Shown here: positions 8,213-16,600 of the stretch, in pieces
Numbering within the stretch: the first letter of the stretch is position 1
How the letters are laid out: each line of letters starts with the position of its first letter
IMG/VR virus record: IMGVR_UViG_3300033153_016044
Location: 1 to 64,000 of that record
Strand: one strand, 5' to 3'
DNA length: 64,000 nucleotides
From: a virus
Position numbers and translations under genes: made by a program
The notes under the pieces: model-generated
The model's database searches: none
Seen by the model: only the letters and a program-made list of their open reading frames with translations
What the model was told of the DNA's origin: nothing

Positions 8213-9111
8213 ACTAGTAATTCTCTAACGATTGGGGCTAATGTAGTAACTATGGCCGGGTGTTTTGTAAATGGAAACAGTATTTGTTTTGGCCAGAAAT
8301 TAAATCCATATGTCATTCTATCTAGATTAGGCTTGTCTAATACTTCCCATCTTTCTTCTAGTCCTGTGACCCTAAGGTCTATCGCTTCTCCGTGTGTCCA
8401 TATATTATTCTTCCGCAGCTTCTTATCCATTGGACGCGCCCAGCCGTAGTGAACTATATTCTCATCGTAGTCACCAATGCACTTACGAATACAGCCCGGA
8501 TGACCAATATCTTCTCCTGGTCCTGTGCCCCACGCTTCGTCTGTCCACTTACCTAAAGATACAGCGCCTTCTGTTCTGTAGATTCTTGCGTGACCATATG
8601 AGCCTGTAAATCTCCCCTCATAAGAAGGAGGTATTCTCATACAAAGGAAGTCTGGCTTTTTAATTCCAGCCACCTCTTTAATAAGTCCTTCTGTCCAGTC
8701 TAGGCTGTTATTATATTGGTTCTGGTATAGTTCCCAGTGGTTAATTGTGAACATAGTCACGTCGTCTGGTAGTTCTCTGGCGTCCTGAGCTGCCTTCTGA
8801 GCACCCTTCATGTAGAATACGTCGTCTGCGTCTAGACGAATAAAGCGGCGGCACCCTTCGGCTCTGAGGGTCTGTATGGCCTCGTTCTTTGGCTTACTTA
8901 TGTCAAAGTCTTCGAGCTTACCATACTCAATTAAAATGAGCTTGCCAAACTTAATGTCTTTCTCAAACAATGTCTTTATTATTTTTAATGTATGGTCATC
9001 TGAACCAGTATCTACCACTACATAACAGTCCACATGTGGTAGTAGACTAGCTATCGTATAAGCTATGGTTGTCTGCTCATTCCAGCAGCAGGTGAGTGCT
9101 CCGACTTTCAT
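8209..9111 (-). CDS. Family 2 glycosyltransferase
   Basis: A 300-residue GT-A enzyme. Visible motifs are CCWNEQTTIAYTIASLLPHV, VDTGSDDHT, KNEAIQTLRAEG and IRLDADDVFYM, which supplies the metal-binding DxD. The C-terminal half contains WGTGPGEDIGHPG and HYGWARPMDKK, the kind of aromatic/His segment seen in GT2 enzymes that glycosylate small acceptors. It overlaps the C-methyltransferase gene upstream by 4 nt and the GIY-YIG remnant downstream by 4 nt. Soluble, with no transmembrane segment. Confidence 0.85.
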   Translation of the reverse strand: MKVGALTCCWNEQTTIAYTIASLLPHVDCYVVVDTGSDDHTLKIIKTLFEKDIKFGKLILIEYGKLEDFDISKPKNEAIQTLRAEGCRRFIRLDADDVFYMKGAQKAAQDARELPDDVTMFTINHWELYQNQYNNSLDWTEGLIKEVAGIKKPDFLCMRIPPSYEGRFTGSYGHARIYRTEGAVSLGKWTDEAWGTGPGEDIGHPGCIRKCIGDYDENIVHYGWARPMDKKLRKNNIWTHGEAIDLRVTGLEERWEVLDKPNLDRMTYGFNFWPKQILFPFTKHPAIVTTLAPIVRELLV

Positions 9112-10349
9112 TTTAACTCCGGCTCATGTGTTATTACCTTTAGTTCAGGAAAGAATGTAAGGAACTTGTATCCTTTATCTTGTAGCTTTGACATAATCAT
9201 ATCTGCAAAGTTCCATGCAAAAATAATAATGTAATCTACATCTTTGTCTTCTAGTGCAGAAGGAGACACAATAGGAATTTGTTTACCTGCAATGAATCTT
9301 CCTGCTCTTTCTGGAGATTCATCTACTATAAAATCAACTTGCTCCTTAGTAATGTCACATATATTACATAGCATGTTAGCTCGACCGGAGGCTCCGTATC
9401 CAACAATGGTGGCGCCCTCTTGTTTTAGTTCTTTTATTGTATTCTTAACTGTCTCTATATGATTTGTAACTTCATCACTAAAATCTTTAAACCATTCAGA
9501 GCTAGTCATTCCAGTATCGAATTCTTTCATTAGAAGTCTAGTTACTTTTTTTGGTATGCTTTCTACTTTACCATTCTTTACGTAGACTCTAATACTTCCA
9601 CAGTGAATTGGGATAAAATCATAATCAATTATGGTCATTCCAAAACTTGAAAACAATTTCCACAAAGCATTTAGAGAATAGTAATAAATATGCTCGTGAT
9701 AGATATTATCATATTGAATTTTCTCTATTAGGTCTTTAAGATAGGACACCTCAAAAACAAAGTAGCCACTTTTCTTGAGGGAATACTTGATTCCCTCAAC
9801 AACAGAACGGATATCTTCTATATGTGCAAAACAGTTATTAGAAACAATTAAGTCTGTTGAACTTTCGTCTATATACCTCTCTGCCTTTTCTAGATTAAAA
9901 TAATCATTTATAACATCTAACTCTTTGTCTATGGCAATCTTAGATATATTGACTGCTGGTTCAAATCCAGTCGCATCTATACCTAGTTTCATTAATGGCT
10001 CAAGCAACACTCCATCATTAGAGCCAATCTCAATAACTCTAGAATTAGAATCTAAATTAAATCTATTCTTAAGAAGCTTAGCTACTTTCTTAAAATGTCC
10101 ACTTAGTCCTATAGAACTCATATAGCGATAGTCTTTGAATAGCTTATCCGAATTAATTATGCTATCCGTTTGGACCAAATAGCACTCAGAACAAAATAGA
10201 ACATCTAAATTAAATAGCTCTTCTTCTTCTAGTTGGTCTTCACCTGGAAAGTATCCTGCCAGGGGGACGCTTCCGTACTTTAGTATAGAGAGCATTTCTG
10301 TATTGTCACATATAGCACAGGATTTTCTCTTTTTGTATACGTCGCTCAT
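9108..10349 (-). CDS. Nucleotide-sugar C-methyltransferase (NovU/TylC3-like)
   Basis: A three-part protein of 413 residues, the usual length of this family. Residues about 10-70 form a zinc domain with SCAICDN and FCSECYLVQ. The middle has the SAM-binding motif VIEIGSNDGVLLEPL and SNNCFAHIEDI. The C-terminal domain has VGYGASGRANMLCN and FIVDESPERAGRF, typical of sugar C-methyltransferases acting on 4-keto-6-deoxy nucleotide sugars. Its presence implies a branched-chain deoxysugar. It therefore links to the epimerase, cupin and reductase genes at 4089-6333, although no 4,6-dehydratase or nucleotidyltransferase is in the window. Confidence 0.88.
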   Translation of the reverse strand: MSDVYKKRKSCAICDNTEMLSILKYGSVPLAGYFPGEDQLEEEELFNLDVLFCSECYLVQTDSIINSDKLFKDYRYMSSIGLSGHFKKVAKLLKNRFNLDSNSRVIEIGSNDGVLLEPLMKLGIDATGFEPAVNISKIAIDKELDVINDYFNLEKAERYIDESSTDLIVSNNCFAHIEDIRSVVEGIKYSLKKSGYFVFEVSYLKDLIEKIQYDNIYHEHIYYYSLNALWKLFSSFGMTIIDYDFIPIHCGSIRVYVKNGKVESIPKKVTRLLMKEFDTGMTSSEWFKDFSDEVTNHIETVKNTIKELKQEGATIVGYGASGRANMLCNICDITKEQVDFIVDESPERAGRFIAGKQIPIVSPSALEDKDVDYIIIFAWNFADMIMSKLQDKGYKFLTFFPELKVITHEPELK

Positions 10350-11146
10350 CCGTGAAAAACCTCCATTTTATGCATAATGCTTGTGCCAGTTGTTGTAGGC
10401 CATGAGCATTCTATATTATATTTCTTACAATATCTTTCTGTATACCTGGGGTGCCAATCTATTTCAGTCTTCGCTCTGTATGCAGGCTTTTTCCAATTTA
10501 AATTATTGGACCACTTCTCCTGTATCCAATCTGCATTATTGCAACCAGCCCAGTTATTACTTTGGCTATACTCATGCTTTGTATGCTTAACGAAGTGACC
10601 AACTTCAGTCTTTCCTTCTTTGTGAGTAAAGTCATGTGACCTATCAACTCTATCTTTTAGTCCTGCCTCATACATTCTAAGCTGATAATCATTGTCCTCG
10701 TATCCTCCTCCATGGAACCTCTCATCAAACCAACCAACCTTACAGATTAAGCTTTTATGGAATACTACTGCACCGTAGGAGAATAGACAAATCATATCAT
10801 ATTTATTAGTGGCAATTTGTTCTTCCACATATTCAAGCCAGCCGGGTCTGAATTCTATATCATCATTACATAGCATAACCCAGTCTGTTGGACTATGTAT
10901 AATGGCTTTATTGTATAATCCACAGAGCCCGTGCTTATCAAATAGAGTTATTTCTTGTAAGCTATGCTTATATTCGTAAACAGGTCTACTTAGCTTTGGT
11001 GGTTCTGGTGCATCGTAGAGAATAGTTAGATGTGGTCTATTAACTCCTGCGATTCCATCATTTGTATTTTTATCTAAGGTCTCTACAAATTTAGAAATAA
11101 CTTCTGACCTATGTCGCGTAGGAACTGCTACACTAATATCCTTATG
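10346..11146 (-). CDS. Family 2-like glycosyltransferase
   Basis: A 266-residue GT-A protein from ATG 11146. An upstream ATG at 11176 adds ten residues, but the inner ATG gives the normal strand DISVAVPTRHRSEV and overlaps the preceding gene's TAA. Motifs are LCGLYNKAI (acceptor region), MLCNDDIEF (metal site) and GWFDERFHGGGYEDNDYQLRM, a GT2 hallmark with catalytic acidic residues. The C-terminus is rich in Trp, Tyr and Lys. No membrane segment. Sugar specificity unknown. Confidence 0.82.
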   Translation of the reverse strand, partial: HKDISVAVPTRHRSEVISKFVETLDKNTNDGIAGVNRPHLTILYDAPEPPKLSRPVYEYKHSLQEITLFDKHGLCGLYNKAIIHSPTDWVMLCNDDIEFRPGWLEYVEEQIATNKYDMICLFSYGAVVFHKSLICKVGWFDERFHGGGYEDNDYQLRMYEAGLKDRVDRSHDFTHKEGKTEVGHFVKHTKHEYSQSNNWAGCNNADWIQEKWSNNLNWKKPAYRAKTEIDWHPRYTERYCKKYNIECSWPTTTGTSIMHKMEVFHG

Positions 11147-11933
11147 CATCAGGAGCCTTAACAAGCTGTGGAGCATACTGAGACTGCATTGCTTGCTGCG
11201 CCATACTATCGTAGCGTCCTGTTTTTATGTATTCAAGAGCTAGCTCTTTGCATTTGTGTGCAGCCGCCGCCTCTTCTTCTTTTCTGTTTCCACTAATCTG
11301 GTTGGGGTGCACTCTGAATCCAGCAAGGATATTCTTAATTAGGGCGAAACGAGTAAATTCTGCTGCTCTGACACACCAATTAAAGTCCTCACAAATCTCG
11401 TGACAATAGTCTCCGACCTTATCCCATAATTCTTTTGTATACATAAATGACATACCTATATCGTAGCCATTAACTAGGTCCTGTGCTGGCTGTGGTTGAG
11501 TATGCTTAACTTCCTTAATGGCTCTATCGTTGTGGTCGATAAAAACAAAATCAGAATAAACAAAGTGAACATCCTGAGCCACTGTGGCCTGCAAGCATTG
11601 AGATAATGTTGCTAGGAAGCCTGGGAAATACAGGTTATCAGCACTGCACCATGTCATAAACTTACCCTTGGCTGCGTGGTGTCCCACGTTTAGTGCGCTC
11701 CCTGTTCCTCCATTCTCTTTCTCAAGATACCTAATACGTCGGTCAAAGAAGAACTTCTCAATAATAGACTTTGTGTTATCTATAGAGCCATCATTAACTA
11801 TTATGATTTCAAAATCACCCATGGGCTGCTTGATTAAACAGTCAAGAGTCTTAGCTATATACTTCTCTGCATTATACGCTGGAACTATTATTGAAACAAG
11901 CGGATTGTCGTTATCAATTTTGATTTCTATCAT
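11142..11933 (-). CDS. Family 2 glycosyltransferase
   Basis: A textbook GT2 domain of 263 residues. It has VSIIVPAYNAEKYIAKTLDCL, IIIVNDGSIDNT, ENGGTGSALNVG, and WCSADNLYFPGFL, where the usual DxD becomes SADN. HEICEDFNWCVRA supplies the acceptor-side acidic residue. The C-terminus is Ala/Gln-rich and low in complexity. It overlaps the zincin lipoprotein gene upstream by 4 nt. Soluble. Acceptor and donor unknown. Confidence 0.87.
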   Translation of the reverse strand: MIEIKIDNDNPLVSIIVPAYNAEKYIAKTLDCLIKQPMGDFEIIIVNDGSIDNTKSIIEKFFFDRRIRYLEKENGGTGSALNVGHHAAKGKFMTWCSADNLYFPGFLATLSQCLQATVAQDVHFVYSDFVFIDHNDRAIKEVKHTQPQPAQDLVNGYDIGMSFMYTKELWDKVGDYCHEICEDFNWCVRAAEFTRFALIKNILAGFRVHPNQISGNRKEEEAAAAHKCKELALEYIKTGRYDSMAQQAMQSQYAPQLVKAPDA

Positions 11934-12529
11934 TTCCAGTTCCTTATTACCTTTCTATAAACATACTTCATGTATTGAGGTCCACCATACTTGAGGGTAT
12001 GGTTCAAAGTATAGGCCATTTGCTCTGAGTATTCACCAACGCCGAATAAATCTGTAAGAATTCTGTCTGCAAATTTATTTACATATGCAGCGCGGCTTGG
12101 ATATTCTTTTTTAAACCTAGCCCACGCAGGCTTGAATTCTTCTACACTTACTAGGTCTATATCTCCATCTCTTGTCATATCATCTATGTGATGGAAGTAT
12201 TCATGTGCAAGAAGATAAACTCCGTTGTTCTTTAATCCTTTCATGTTAATGACAACCTTGCGACCCAAGCCTAATCGTGTTACAACAGCAAGCAGACTGG
12301 TCCAAACATTAACGCCAGCAACATAGCTGCCACCAAACGTAATGCCATCTATACTTGGTATGCCCTTAACTGCATCATATGCTTCATCAGTAAAGTAATA
12401 CTGCAGAGCGCTGTCTACAGTCTCGTGGTGAGGGGCTCGTCTTTGACTAATTGGAATGATGTGATTTATCTTTGTAATATGGGTAGCACAACCAGTAAAA
12501 AACATTAGAAAAACTAATAAATATCTCAC
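11930..12529 (-). CDS. Lipoprotein with zincin-type HExxH motif
   Basis: A 199-residue protein with a 12-residue hydrophobic leader ending FFTGC, an acceptable lipobox, so it is probably lipidated and exported. LLAHEYFHHIDD carries the HExxH zinc motif, and a downstream Glu in GEYSEQMAYTL could be the third ligand of a gluzincin. Family not recognised. It may be a metallopeptidase or an inactive relative that binds peptidoglycan or protein. It overlaps the VWA gene by 4 nt. These two plus the serine protease are the only clearly exported products in the island. Confidence 0.65.
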   Translation of the reverse strand: MRYLLVFLMFFTGCATHITKINHIIPISQRRAPHHETVDSALQYYFTDEAYDAVKGIPSIDGITFGGSYVAGVNVWTSLLAVVTRLGLGRKVVINMKGLKNNGVYLLAHEYFHHIDDMTRDGDIDLVSVEEFKPAWARFKKEYPSRAAYVNKFADRILTDLFGVGEYSEQMAYTLNHTLKYGGPQYMKYVYRKVIRNWK

Positions 12530-13230
12530 TTCTTTTTATTCCTTACTAGATAATAGCCTCCGTTGTAGGTATCACCTAGGTTCTTGAGGAATGTTTGGCA
12601 CTCTTGGTCTGGTCTCTTTACTTTGCTTGACCAGTATACCTTATTCTCTAATCCTATTGTGAGTATTGTTGCTGAGAATAATCCTTTTTCATTTCTCCAA
12701 TCTTGAGCATCTCTAATTATATTGTAGGAACTACGGTAGCCACTTCGCGTAACAGATTCAGTGAATCCACCATCAGTAATTAAAATGATAGTCAATGTTC
12801 TGGACATTGCATTATTTTTATTAAGTGGATTGCTGCTCTTAATGGCCATAGACATAGCCTTGTTGCCGTATGACCTTACCTGTTTGCTTTTAGATATCCA
12901 TCCGTAAAGTTTTTTTAATTCCTTCTCGCTCTTCTTGCCACCGGCTGAAATCCACGGATAGAACTTCTCGTTGTTCTTATCTCCAAATAAAATTGCAGAG
13001 AAATACCATTCATCTGAAACAAGTCTATTTGTTATAACTCTCCACGCTCTATAGAACTTAGTCTTAAGCCCCTTGCTGTTCCTCATGGTGCTGGAGCCAT
13101 CTATTACAAACACGATATTATTGGAAACAAACTTAGTAGGCAGAATTTCCACAAACTCTGTGTTGTGATGAGCGAAGACCGGGAGAACTAGCATTATATA
13201 GAAGATAATAGCAAGTAATTTACTTCTCAC
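12526..13230 (-). CDS. Secreted von Willebrand factor A (VWA) domain protein
   Basis: A 234-residue protein with a Sec-type signal peptide (basic start, hydrophobic 5-18, cleavage probably after PVFA). The rest is one VWA domain. The first strand NIVFVIDGSSTMRNSKG holds the metal-ion-dependent adhesion site as DxSxT in place of DxSxS, and TLTIILITDGGFTES holds the later MIDAS Asp. It would bind a protein ligand through a divalent metal in the periplasm or outside the cell. The start is GTG 13230. It is co-translated with the HExxH lipoprotein, suggesting that they act together. Confidence 0.75.
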   Translation of the reverse strand: MRSKLLAIIFYIMLVLPVFAHHNTEFVEILPTKFVSNNIVFVIDGSSTMRNSKGLKTKFYRAWRVITNRLVSDEWYFSAILFGDKNNEKFYPWISAGGKKSEKELKKLYGWISKSKQVRSYGNKAMSMAIKSSNPLNKNNAMSRTLTIILITDGGFTESVTRSGYRSSYNIIRDAQDWRNEKGLFSATILTIGLENKVYWSSKVKRPDQECQTFLKNLGDTYNGGYYLVRNKKK

Positions 13231-13681
13231 TTAGGAGACCCTTGCGCTTTAATATTTGTTCAACAAAAGACTCGAAGGAATATAGTGGGTCATCCATATA
13301 CTTTGCCTGGGCCTGTTGTGAATAGGCTACACCATGGACTCTAAAATTAATGGATGTCTTATCTCCTAGCGGTATAAAGGCTATCTGTCTTTGGTTAAAT
13401 GCTACGAGAGCAAACCCATCTATATCTTCCTTCTCATAGATAGATGACTTGTTTCTATTTTTCTTTAGTGAAAATTCATAGACTAGCTTCTGTGTCTTAG
13501 AAGCCTTGCGAGGCAAGTTAATAGTCTTAACCTGAATCTTAATCAAGTTGTCATTTACATCAGCCACTAGGTCATACTTAACCTTGGGCGGTGTGGTAAG
13601 ACAGACGTGACCGCGAGCTGTAATCTCTGCAGCTACTAGGTATTCTCCCGCCTGTCCCATAAAATGTGCGTCGTGTTGCAT
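13220..13681 (-). CDS. PD-(D/E)XK endonuclease, I-Ssp6803I-like family
   Basis: A 153-residue protein whose first half matches the small PD-(D/E)XK family that includes the homing endonuclease I-Ssp6803I. GQAGEYLVAAEITARGHVC gives the N-terminal helix with Glu, and KYDLVADVNDNLIKIQVKTI gives the catalytic D...(Q)xK core. It could be a free-standing homing endonuclease or a host-type nuclease. No intron is evident beside it. It overlaps the VWA gene by 11 nt and abuts the 66-residue unknown. Confidence 0.7.
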   Translation of the reverse strand: MQHDAHFMGQAGEYLVAAEITARGHVCLTTPPKVKYDLVADVNDNLIKIQVKTINLPRKASKTQKLVYEFSLKKNRNKSSIYEKEDIDGFALVAFNQRQIAFIPLGDKTSINFRVHGVAYSQQAQAKYMDDPLYSFESFVEQILKRKGLLSEK

Positions 13682-13881
13682 TAGTTTTCCTCAAATAGAT
13701 GAACATCGAATAGTGTATTAAAATCATCAAGACACTCCCAAGACAACAGCATTACTGTGCAGCCTCGCTTTCCTTTTACAAAGATAGATGCTCCATGCTC
13801 TGGCAGGTATCCAGTTATGGGAAACTCATCATCCTTTTTGAATATATCCCAATCTTTTGTTAGTGTTGCTATACCATGCAT
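13681..13881 (-). CDS. Uncharacterised 66-residue protein
   Basis: Not recognised. A small, probably soluble alpha/beta protein with a mixed charge pattern, aromatic residues in LTKDWDIFKKDDEF and a central SIFVKGKRGCTVMLLSWE strand-like stretch. Its start overlaps the stop of the methyltransferase gene upstream by 1 nt, and its stop overlaps the nuclease start in the same way. This supports a real, coupled gene. It might assist either neighbour, but nothing in sequence proves that. Confidence 0.5.
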   Translation of the reverse strand: MHGIATLTKDWDIFKKDDEFPITGYLPEHGASIFVKGKRGCTVMLLSWECLDDFNTLFDVHLFEEN

Positions 13882-14486
13882 TATTGTTTCTCAAAAATAA
13901 ATACGGCTCTAACTCTATGGTTAGTTGACCTACTAATTGCTATCTCTCCAACTCTTTTAAATTCTTCCTTACGATACATTGGCAGGACCATATCCATCCA
14001 GCATAGGTAGCCACCCTTGCGTAACACCTTGTAAGCTTCCTTCACTACCTTATTCCGATTCACCATGGGGTTCCCGTAGCGTAGTGCGTCCGACTCTGTA
14101 TATGGTGGGTCTGCTAGAATCAAATCGTAGTAATCGTTTTTGACATGCTCAGACATCTCTTCTGCGTTGCAGCATACGTCTGGACCAAGGTCAGGATTAA
14201 TATCAATCTTCAGCCCCCTATTCATATCACCCAGTGAGCCACTAAATAACTGTAGTGTTCTGCATTTAGCTACGTCTGGAAAAAGAGAATGAATTCTTTT
14301 TAAGTAAGAAGGAGGATAACTTCCGTGATACCCACTACCCTTGTAGTTATTGCCTATATTCCAGATGCCAAGCAACCATCCTTTATCATGCCACATAGAT
14401 GGATAATGAGGGAAGGTTCCATTGTATAATTTTACTCTTTCATCCATGGTATATTTCATGCTTCTAGCCAGATTTTCATACTTCAA
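13881..14486 (-). CDS. DNA methyltransferase-like protein with DPPY motif
   Basis: A 201-residue Rossmann methyltransferase. TLQLFSGSLGDMNRG is motif I-like. YYDLILADPPYTESDALRYG contains the DPPY motif that marks amino-methyltransferases acting on adenine or cytosine N4, or on glutamine or RNA bases. LRKGGYLCWMDMVLPM is the following strand. No separate target-recognition domain is visible, so it is small for a sequence-specific DNA methylase. It lies next to a PD-(D/E)XK nuclease two genes away, which invites a restriction-modification reading, though spacing and size give no proof. Confidence 0.65.
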   Translation of the reverse strand: MKYENLARSMKYTMDERVKLYNGTFPHYPSMWHDKGWLLGIWNIGNNYKGSGYHGSYPPSYLKRIHSLFPDVAKCRTLQLFSGSLGDMNRGLKIDINPDLGPDVCCNAEEMSEHVKNDYYDLILADPPYTESDALRYGNPMVNRNKVVKEAYKVLRKGGYLCWMDMVLPMYRKEEFKRVGEIAISRSTNHRVRAVFIFEKQ

Positions 14487-15528
14487 CCGTATTATAGAAT
14501 GGCTCCATTCTTTTTGTGCCCCAGAAGTCTTCCATCCACACTGCTATGTTAGGTAGCCTTGGCTTAGAGTAAATCTTATCCTCTTTCCAATTTTTGATTG
14601 GTATTCCTCTCTTGACTGCCGAAGAAGCCAGCAAATGATAACCTTCATCATTCGCATCTCTCTGTGGGTGACCATCTATCGCTGCAGGATGTGGTCCATC
14701 ATAGTGGAGGATTTCATTAAGGTCTTCTTTTCGGTTTACAAACTCATCTAGCTTAATATCAAACTCTGCACCAGCATTACCTCCACGTCCTTCAAACTTA
14801 GCTAGCTCACTGCGATAAAACTCTGCCTTCATCTTGTGAAACTCAACACCCTTTGCGTGACCATAGTGATATATATAGAGGCCAGGCATAGTAAACCTTA
14901 GCGTCTGCATTCCTGGGTCAAAGTATGTGCACTTGCCGTTAGGAAGTGTAGCAACTGGATGAGTATGGTATCTCATGCCAGGAACATACTTGATTATCCT
15001 TTGGTGCTGTGGCTGCCATTCGGGATGTGGTGCCCTGACGTGAGAAAAGTCTCTATAGAAATGCAGAAATGTTGGAATGATTTCTGAAGCCGAGGGATGT
15101 TTATGAATAGCCTGACGGACCCTCTCTATATCTCCCTCCATGTAGAACTCATCGGCATCTACTATGAATAGCCATTCGCCTTCTGTGGCTGCCTCAAGAA
15201 AGATTTGCTTCTGCTCTTCCAGTGACTTAAACGGTCGGTTAAGCGTATATAATTGAATCTTATTGTCGGGGTCAGGGAAATTTTTAATAATTTCCACAGT
15301 ATTGTCAGTGCTAGAACCATCAGGCGTAGCTCCTGGACGCCCCTCCACAGCACCCTCAACAATCCTAATGATGTCAAATTCATCATAGTTGTTTTTAAGA
15401 ACGTGCTCAATCCAATCCGCTTCATTGTGACATCCAATACATTTAACAAGCTTAATATTATTCAGCGCATAGTTTACATCTGTAAGAATCCTTGACATTT
15501 GATTAGACATTACAGGCTTCTTTCTCAA
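14476..15528 (-). CDS. Family 2-like glycosyltransferase
   Basis: A 350-residue GT-A protein. Motifs are VKCIGCHNEADWIEHVLKN, SSTDNTVEIIKNF, and EWLFIVDADEFYMEGD with the metal-binding DAD. The C-terminal third contains YHYGHAKGVEFHKMKAEFY, common in GT2 enzymes such as those annotated as lipooligosaccharide or protein glycosyltransferases. The start could be ATG 15528, or ATG 15510 just outside the preceding gene's stop. No strong ribosome site decides. It is soluble and overlaps the GT4 gene upstream. Confidence 0.8.
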   Translation of the reverse strand: MRKKPVMSNQMSRILTDVNYALNNIKLVKCIGCHNEADWIEHVLKNNYDEFDIIRIVEGAVEGRPGATPDGSSTDNTVEIIKNFPDPDNKIQLYTLNRPFKSLEEQKQIFLEAATEGEWLFIVDADEFYMEGDIERVRQAIHKHPSASEIIPTFLHFYRDFSHVRAPHPEWQPQHQRIIKYVPGMRYHTHPVATLPNGKCTYFDPGMQTLRFTMPGLYIYHYGHAKGVEFHKMKAEFYRSELAKFEGRGGNAGAEFDIKLDEFVNRKEDLNEILHYDGPHPAAIDGHPQRDANDEGYHLLASSAVKRGIPIKNWKEDKIYSKPRLPNIAVWMEDFWGTKRMEPFYNTVEV

Positions 15529-16600
15529 TGCATTCTAGGACGCTCTTAGTGGTGTTAGCCCAGGTCAATCCCTTGGCTGTTTCAATACCTGCAATATTTA
15601 ATCCTAACTGACCTGACTGCTTTCTTTCGTGAACAGTTCTCATGTGAGCCACTAGCTGTGCTAAATCAAAAGTAGCCCAGTCTCCTTGGCCGTTAAACCA
15701 TTTACCATCTATAGCAGGTTCCATTCCAGTAACGTCTAACATTAGAGAGTTCTCTTCTGTCAAGAACTGAGTGTGACCTGAATAGTTTGTAGAAATAATA
15801 TGAGCACCGCAAGCCATAAGCTCTGGAATCTCTAGGTTCCAGCCTTCTGCATGACTAGGGAACACACCGCAGTCTACATGGTTAAAGATTTTTCTAATCT
15901 GGTCGTGACTATCTAGTCTAGGGAAGAACTTAATATGCCCAACCATATTAGTGCTGGCATACTTCTGCTTCCATTGAAAGTTCTCGTGACCAATAAACGG
16001 ATTGTCGTTTATCATCCATAGCTCTACGTTATCACCTGGCTGAAAAGCTGCACAGAAAGCTGCAATTAATTCATCATGTCCCTTGCGCTTCTCCCACTTG
16101 CCCATGTTGATAAATATAGTAGTGTCCTTCTGCCAGTATGCTCTCTTGGCTCTCTCTGCTTCATCTACGAAGAAGATTTTAGGGTCTATACCTAGAGGAG
16201 CTACTGTTACTGGAACATCTATTCCATTTTCTTTAATTACATTCTTAGCCCAGTCCGAACATACAATAAGGTTGTCAACATTACTAAGGTTATGCATCTC
16301 TCTGTCATTGAATCTGTTCAGTTCAAAGATAGGCCACCCAATTCTAAGCCCCTTGCCCGGAAACATATCTAGCTCATATTGATGCCAAATTCTAAGAGAT
16401 GGCGCATTACTATTATATCTCTGGGCCCTAGCTATTGCATCATCAAACTTCTTTTGCAATTCATTATTGGCGGGCCAACTTACATTGCCAAGTGGGAAGT
16501 AAGCTACGTCGTGACCATCAGCTACTAGTGACTGAAATACATTACAACCAACAACACCATAGCCTAATGTGTTGATGGGTGAGATTAAATTAATATCCAT
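15503..16600 (-). CDS. GT4-family glycosyltransferase
   Basis: A 365-residue GT-B enzyme. The first domain has ISPINTLGYGVVGCNVFQSL and IVCSDWAKNVIKENG. The donor domain has FINMGKWEKRKGHDELI and the GT4 signature HAEGWNLEIPELMACGAHII, in which the two Glu residues are eight positions apart. Length is normal. It overlaps the next GT4 gene by 11 nt. Three GT4 genes in a row (15503-19384) look like successive steps of one glycan assembly. Confidence 0.87.
   Translation of the reverse strand: MDINLISPINTLGYGVVGCNVFQSLVADGHDVAYFPLGNVSWPANNELQKKFDDAIARAQRYNSNAPSLRIWHQYELDMFPGKGLRIGWPIFELNRFNDREMHNLSNVDNLIVCSDWAKNVIKENGIDVPVTVAPLGIDPKIFFVDEAERAKRAYWQKDTTIFINMGKWEKRKGHDELIAAFCAAFQPGDNVELWMINDNPFIGHENFQWKQKYASTNMVGHIKFFPRLDSHDQIRKIFNHVDCGVFPSHAEGWNLEIPELMACGAHIISTNYSGHTQFLTEENSLMLDVTGMEPAIDGKWFNGQGDWATFDLAQLVAHMRTVHERKQSGQLGLNIAGIETAKGLTWANTTKSVLECIEKEACNV

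Noticed and set aside
9950-9975. GGTTCAAATCC, similar to a tRNA T-arm loop.
   Set aside because: It encodes part of the C-methyltransferase (ATGFEPA) on the minus strand. No matching acceptor, D or anticodon arm can be found nearby.
13220-14486. A restriction-modification pair (nuclease at 13220 and DPPY methyltransferase at 13881).
   Set aside because: The nuclease resembles the homing I-Ssp6803I family, the methyltransferase has no recognition domain, and a third gene lies between them. Left as an alternative only.
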